Assembly (NCBI GenBank): GCA_003500165.1
Contig: DNSZ01000041.1
Span: 216-9,731 of the forward strand
Direction of reading: 5' to 3'
DNA: 9,516 bases
From: Paracoccaceae bacterium
GTDB lineage: Bacteria > Pseudomonadota > Alphaproteobacteria > Rhodobacterales > Rhodobacteraceae
Below the pieces are notes generated by a model. The model had not been told where the DNA came from. It worked only from the letters and a program-made list of their open reading frames with translations, and did no database searches. The position numbers and the translations under genes were made by a program. Shown piece by piece: positions 7,926 through 9,516 of this stretch (position 1 is the stretch's first letter; each line of letters opens with the position of its first letter).

Positions 7926-8001
7926 GGGCCTTCTGTCCTTCTCCTTTGTCCCGGGCAAAGGCGTCTCTAGCGCGGCGTCCGGGCGATGTATAGCGGCGGC
8001 G
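7926..8001 (-). other. pyrH-frr intergenic region with frr leader hairpin
   Basis: A 76-nt gap. On the minus strand CCTTTG and CAAAGG (plus-strand 7956-7961 and 7943-7948) form a 6-bp stem with a 7-nt loop CCCGGGA, just before the purine-rich ribosome-binding stretch of frr. A TATACA (7992-7987) resembles a -10 box but has no matching -35 at 17 or 18 nt upstream, so I do not call a promoter. Confidence 0.3.
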
Positions 8002-8733
8002 CTACCGCACTGTGGTGTGCGGCCCCTGGCCGTCGAGAACGCCGGCAAAGCCGCCGGGATCGTTCAGCGAAAAGACGATGATCGGCATGTCGTTGTCGCG
8101 GGCCAGCGCGATGGCCGAGGCATCCATCACCTTCAGGTGGCGGCGCAGGACCTCGTCATAACTGACCGTTTCGAAACGCTTTGCATCGGGGTTCTTCGCC
8201 GGATCGCTGTCATAGACCCCGTCCACCTTGGTGCCCTTGAAGATCGCCTCGCAGGCCATTTCGCTGGCGCGCAGCGTCGCCGCGGTGTCGGTGGTGAAAT
8301 ACGGGTTGCCGGTGCCCGCGGCAAAGATGCAGACGCGGCCCTTTTCCAGATGCCGGACCGCGCGGCGGCGGATGTAGGGCTCGCAGATCTGGTCCATCGG
8401 AATGGCCGAGATCACGCGGGTAAAGACGCCCAGCGCCTCGAGCGCGGCCTGCATCGCCAGCGCGTTCATCACGGTCGCCAGCATCCCCATATAGTCGGCC
8501 GTGGTGCGCTCCATCCCCTGGGCCGAGCCCTGCAGACCGCGAAAGATGTTGCCGCCGCCGATCACCATGCAAAGCTCGACGCCGCGCGCGCGCACCGCCT
8601 GGACCTGCCCGGCGATCCGCTCGACCGTGGGCGGATGCAGGCCATAGCCCTGATCGCCCATCAGCGCCTCGCCCGAGATTTTCAGCATCACCCGGCGATA
8701 GCGGGGCGGCGGCGTCTCGTTCCGATCCGGCAT
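8002..8733 (-). CDS. pyrH: Uridylate kinase (UMP kinase)
   Basis: A 243-residue hexameric bacterial UMP kinase of the amino-acid-kinase fold that phosphorylates UMP to UDP with ATP, supplying pyrimidine nucleotides and UDP-sugars; E. coli PyrH is 241 residues. The N-terminal LKISGEALMG (17-26) forms the phosphate-binding Lys/Gly loop. IGGGNIFRG (58-66) is the second glycine motif, and MERTTADYMGMLATVMNA (74-91) is the conserved UMP and interface helix. AAGTGNPYFTTDTAA (138-152) and the KVDGVYDSDP segment (169-178) complete the nucleotide site. ATG 8733 is preceded by GGAGGGG at ideal spacing, so the longer open frame to 8931 is rejected; that extension would also run into miaA. This gene heads the minus-strand cluster, with divergent miaA 49 nt away instead of the rpsB-tsf pair that precedes pyrH in many bacteria. 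Confidence 0.97.
   Translation of the reverse strand: MPDRNETPPPRYRRVMLKISGEALMGDQGYGLHPPTVERIAGQVQAVRARGVELCMVIGGGNIFRGLQGSAQGMERTTADYMGMLATVMNALAMQAALEALGVFTRVISAIPMDQICEPYIRRRAVRHLEKGRVCIFAAGTGNPYFTTDTAATLRASEMACEAIFKGTKVDGVYDSDPAKNPDAKRFETVSYDEVLRRHLKVMDASAIALARDNDMPIIVFSLNDPGGFAGVLDGQGPHTTVR
8005..8022 (-). other. Stem-loop formed by last sense codons of pyrH
   Basis: CCGCAC at 8005-8010 and GTGCGG at 8017-8022 make a perfect 6-bp stem with a 6-nt loop. The hairpin is built entirely from the last six sense codons (Pro-His-Thr-Thr-Val-Arg) and sits against the TAG stop. No U-run follows, so it is not a classical terminator. It could affect transcript processing or pausing between pyrH and frr, or be a coincidence. 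Confidence 0.25.
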
Positions 8734-8782
8734 CGCGCCCCTCCATCTTGGCCCGGGCGGCAACCTGTCGCAAAAGACCCAG
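8734..8782. promoter_or_regulatory. Divergent pyrH/miaA intergenic region
   Basis: These 49 nt separate the divergent starts of pyrH and miaA, so promoters for both should lie here or just inside the opposing gene. The pyrH Shine-Dalgarno GGAGGGG is at about 8738-8744. I see no strong promoter. Toward miaA there is only a weak TTGGCC (8748-8753), 17 nt, CAAAAG (8771-8776) pair. Toward pyrH a TTGCGA/CAAGAT pair would place the start on top of the ribosome-binding site. The region is called from gene orientation, not from a recognised motif. Confidence 0.4.
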
Positions 8783-9516
8783 GTGAGCAATCCCGAACCG
8801 ACCCCGATTGGCGCCTTCGACCCGGCCGCGCTGGACCCCGCACGGCCGGTGCTGATTGCTGGCCCGACAGCCTCGGGCAAGTCGGCATTGGCACGGGCCG
8901 TGGCAGAAGCCGGCGGCGGGGTGATCGTCAATGCCGACGCGCTGAAGGTCTATGGCTGCTGGCGGGTCCTGACGGCACGCCCCACCGCAAGCGAGGAAGC
9001 CGGGTTTCGCCATGCGCTCTATGGCCATGTGCCCTGCGAGCGGCCCTATTCGGTCGGCGACTGGCTGCGCGACGTCCGCGACGTCGCCCGCAGGGCGGAG
9101 GAGCGGCTGATCGTCGTCGGCGGCACCGGGCTCTATTTTCGCGCCCTGACCGAGGGGCTGGCCGACATCCCGCCGGTGCCCGCGGCGATCCGCGCCGAAG
9201 CCGAAGCCCGCCTGGCTGGCGATGGCGCCGCCGCGCTGCTGGCCGAGCTTGACCGCGAAACCGCCGCCCGCATCGATTGCCGCAACCCGGTGCGGGTGCG
9301 GCGGGCCTGGGAGGTGCTGCAGGCCACCGGGCGCGGGCTGGCCGAGTGGCAGGACGCCACCGCGGCGCCGCTGCTGCCGCTGGCCGAGGCCCAGCCGCTG
9401 CTGATCGAGGCCGGGCGCGACGGGCTGGCCGCCCGGATCGCGGCGCGGTTCCACGCCATGCTCAAGGCCGGCGCCCTGGCCGAGGTCGCGGCCAACCGCG
9501 ACGTGCTGGCCCGCGG
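8783..9516 (+). CDS. miaA: tRNA dimethylallyltransferase, partial (runs off right edge)
   Basis: The first 244 codons of MiaA, which transfers a dimethylallyl group from DMAPP to N6 of A37 in tRNAs reading UNN codons; full-length family members are about 280-315 residues. The P-loop GPTASGKS is at 27-34. NADALKVY (50-57) occupies the position of the family's DSxQxY-type motif and TARP (64-67) follows. YSVGDWL (89-95) and VVGGTGLYFRAL (111-122) are the conserved substrate-channel motifs, and NPVRVRRAWEVLQATGRGLAEWQ is the characteristic post-insertion helix. No ATG precedes the P-loop in frame. GTG 8783 (VSNPEPTP...) is the best start, though its ribosome-binding site is weak (AAAGACCCAG). A GTG at 8849 would leave only four residues before the P-loop and is less likely. 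Its DMAPP substrate comes from the pathway that contains Dxr. Edge truncation, not a broken gene, explains the missing C-terminus. Confidence 0.94.
   Translation, partial: MSNPEPTPIGAFDPAALDPARPVLIAGPTASGKSALARAVAEAGGGVIVNADALKVYGCWRVLTARPTASEEAGFRHALYGHVPCERPYSVGDWLRDVRDVARRAEERLIVVGGTGLYFRALTEGLADIPPVPAAIRAEAEARLAGDGAAALLAELDRETAARIDCRNPVRVRRAWEVLQATGRGLAEWQDATAAPLLPLAEAQPLLIEAGRDGLAARIAARFHAMLKAGALAEVAANRDVLAR

Noticed and set aside
7926..8048. N-terminal extension of frr
   Set aside because: It overlaps the end of pyrH and precedes the normal RRF start, which has a purine-rich leader.
8745..8773. TTGCGA - 17 nt - CAAGAT as a pyrH promoter
   Set aside because: The transcript would begin on or after the pyrH ribosome-binding site, which conflicts with the strong GGAGGGG there.
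8734..8931. N-terminal extension of pyrH
   Set aside because: It would overlap the start of miaA and adds Pro/Ala-rich sequence not typical of UMP kinases. ATG 8733 has a strong ribosome-binding site.
7924..9252. Plus-strand open frame of 442 codons crossing pyrH and the start of miaA
   Set aside because: It is antisense to pyrH and in the wrong frame for the P-loop and GGTGLY motifs of miaA; no family features.
8210..9454. Minus-strand open frame of 414 codons opposite miaA
   Set aside because: Antisense to miaA and out of frame with pyrH; Gly/Arg/His/Gln-rich low-complexity translation.

Overview
This window is a very GC-rich piece of bacterial chromosome with G or C at most third codon positions. 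It carries a conserved housekeeping cluster. The gene content, gene order and protein styles (a five-POTRA BamA with an MRGF loop, an HEYGH-type RseP, and a MiaA whose Walker region is followed by NADALKVY) point to an alphaproteobacterium, most likely in the Rhodobacteraceae (Rhodobacterales). That placement is inference from family knowledge, not from a search.

Layout: eight genes run on the minus strand, read from right to left as pyrH - frr - uppS - cdsA - dxr - rseP - bamA - skp/ompH. A ninth gene, miaA, runs divergently on the plus strand from about 8783 and is cut by the right edge. Spacing is 76 nt (pyrH-frr), 103 nt (frr-uppS), a 4-nt ATGA overlap (uppS-cdsA), 4 nt (cdsA-dxr), 12 nt (dxr-rseP), 83 nt (rseP-bamA) and 3 nt (bamA-skp). 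This suggests a tightly coupled uppS-cdsA-dxr-rseP block and a bamA-skp pair. The 83-nt gap before bamA holds the best promoter-like sequence in the window. After skp there is a strong stem-loop and then about 60 nt of GC-rich sequence with no recognisable gene. In relatives fabZ and lpxA often follow, but they are not visible here.

How the genes work together: pyrH supplies UDP for nucleotide and envelope precursors, and frr recycles ribosomes. dxr makes isoprenoid precursor, which uppS converts to the C55 lipid carrier for peptidoglycan and LPS. cdsA makes CDP-diacylglycerol for phospholipids. rseP is the site-2 protease of envelope stress signalling, and bamA with skp/ompH inserts outer-membrane proteins. 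The cluster is therefore an envelope-building operon with two translation/nucleotide genes at its head. miaA modifies A37 of tRNAs.

I found no mobile elements, CRISPR arrays, rRNA, tRNA, phage genes or new system. All nine genes look intact apart from the edge truncation of miaA. The findings are modest: candidate regulatory hairpins, one candidate promoter, start-codon choices, an acidic tail on Skp, and gene-order differences from the enterobacterial arrangement.
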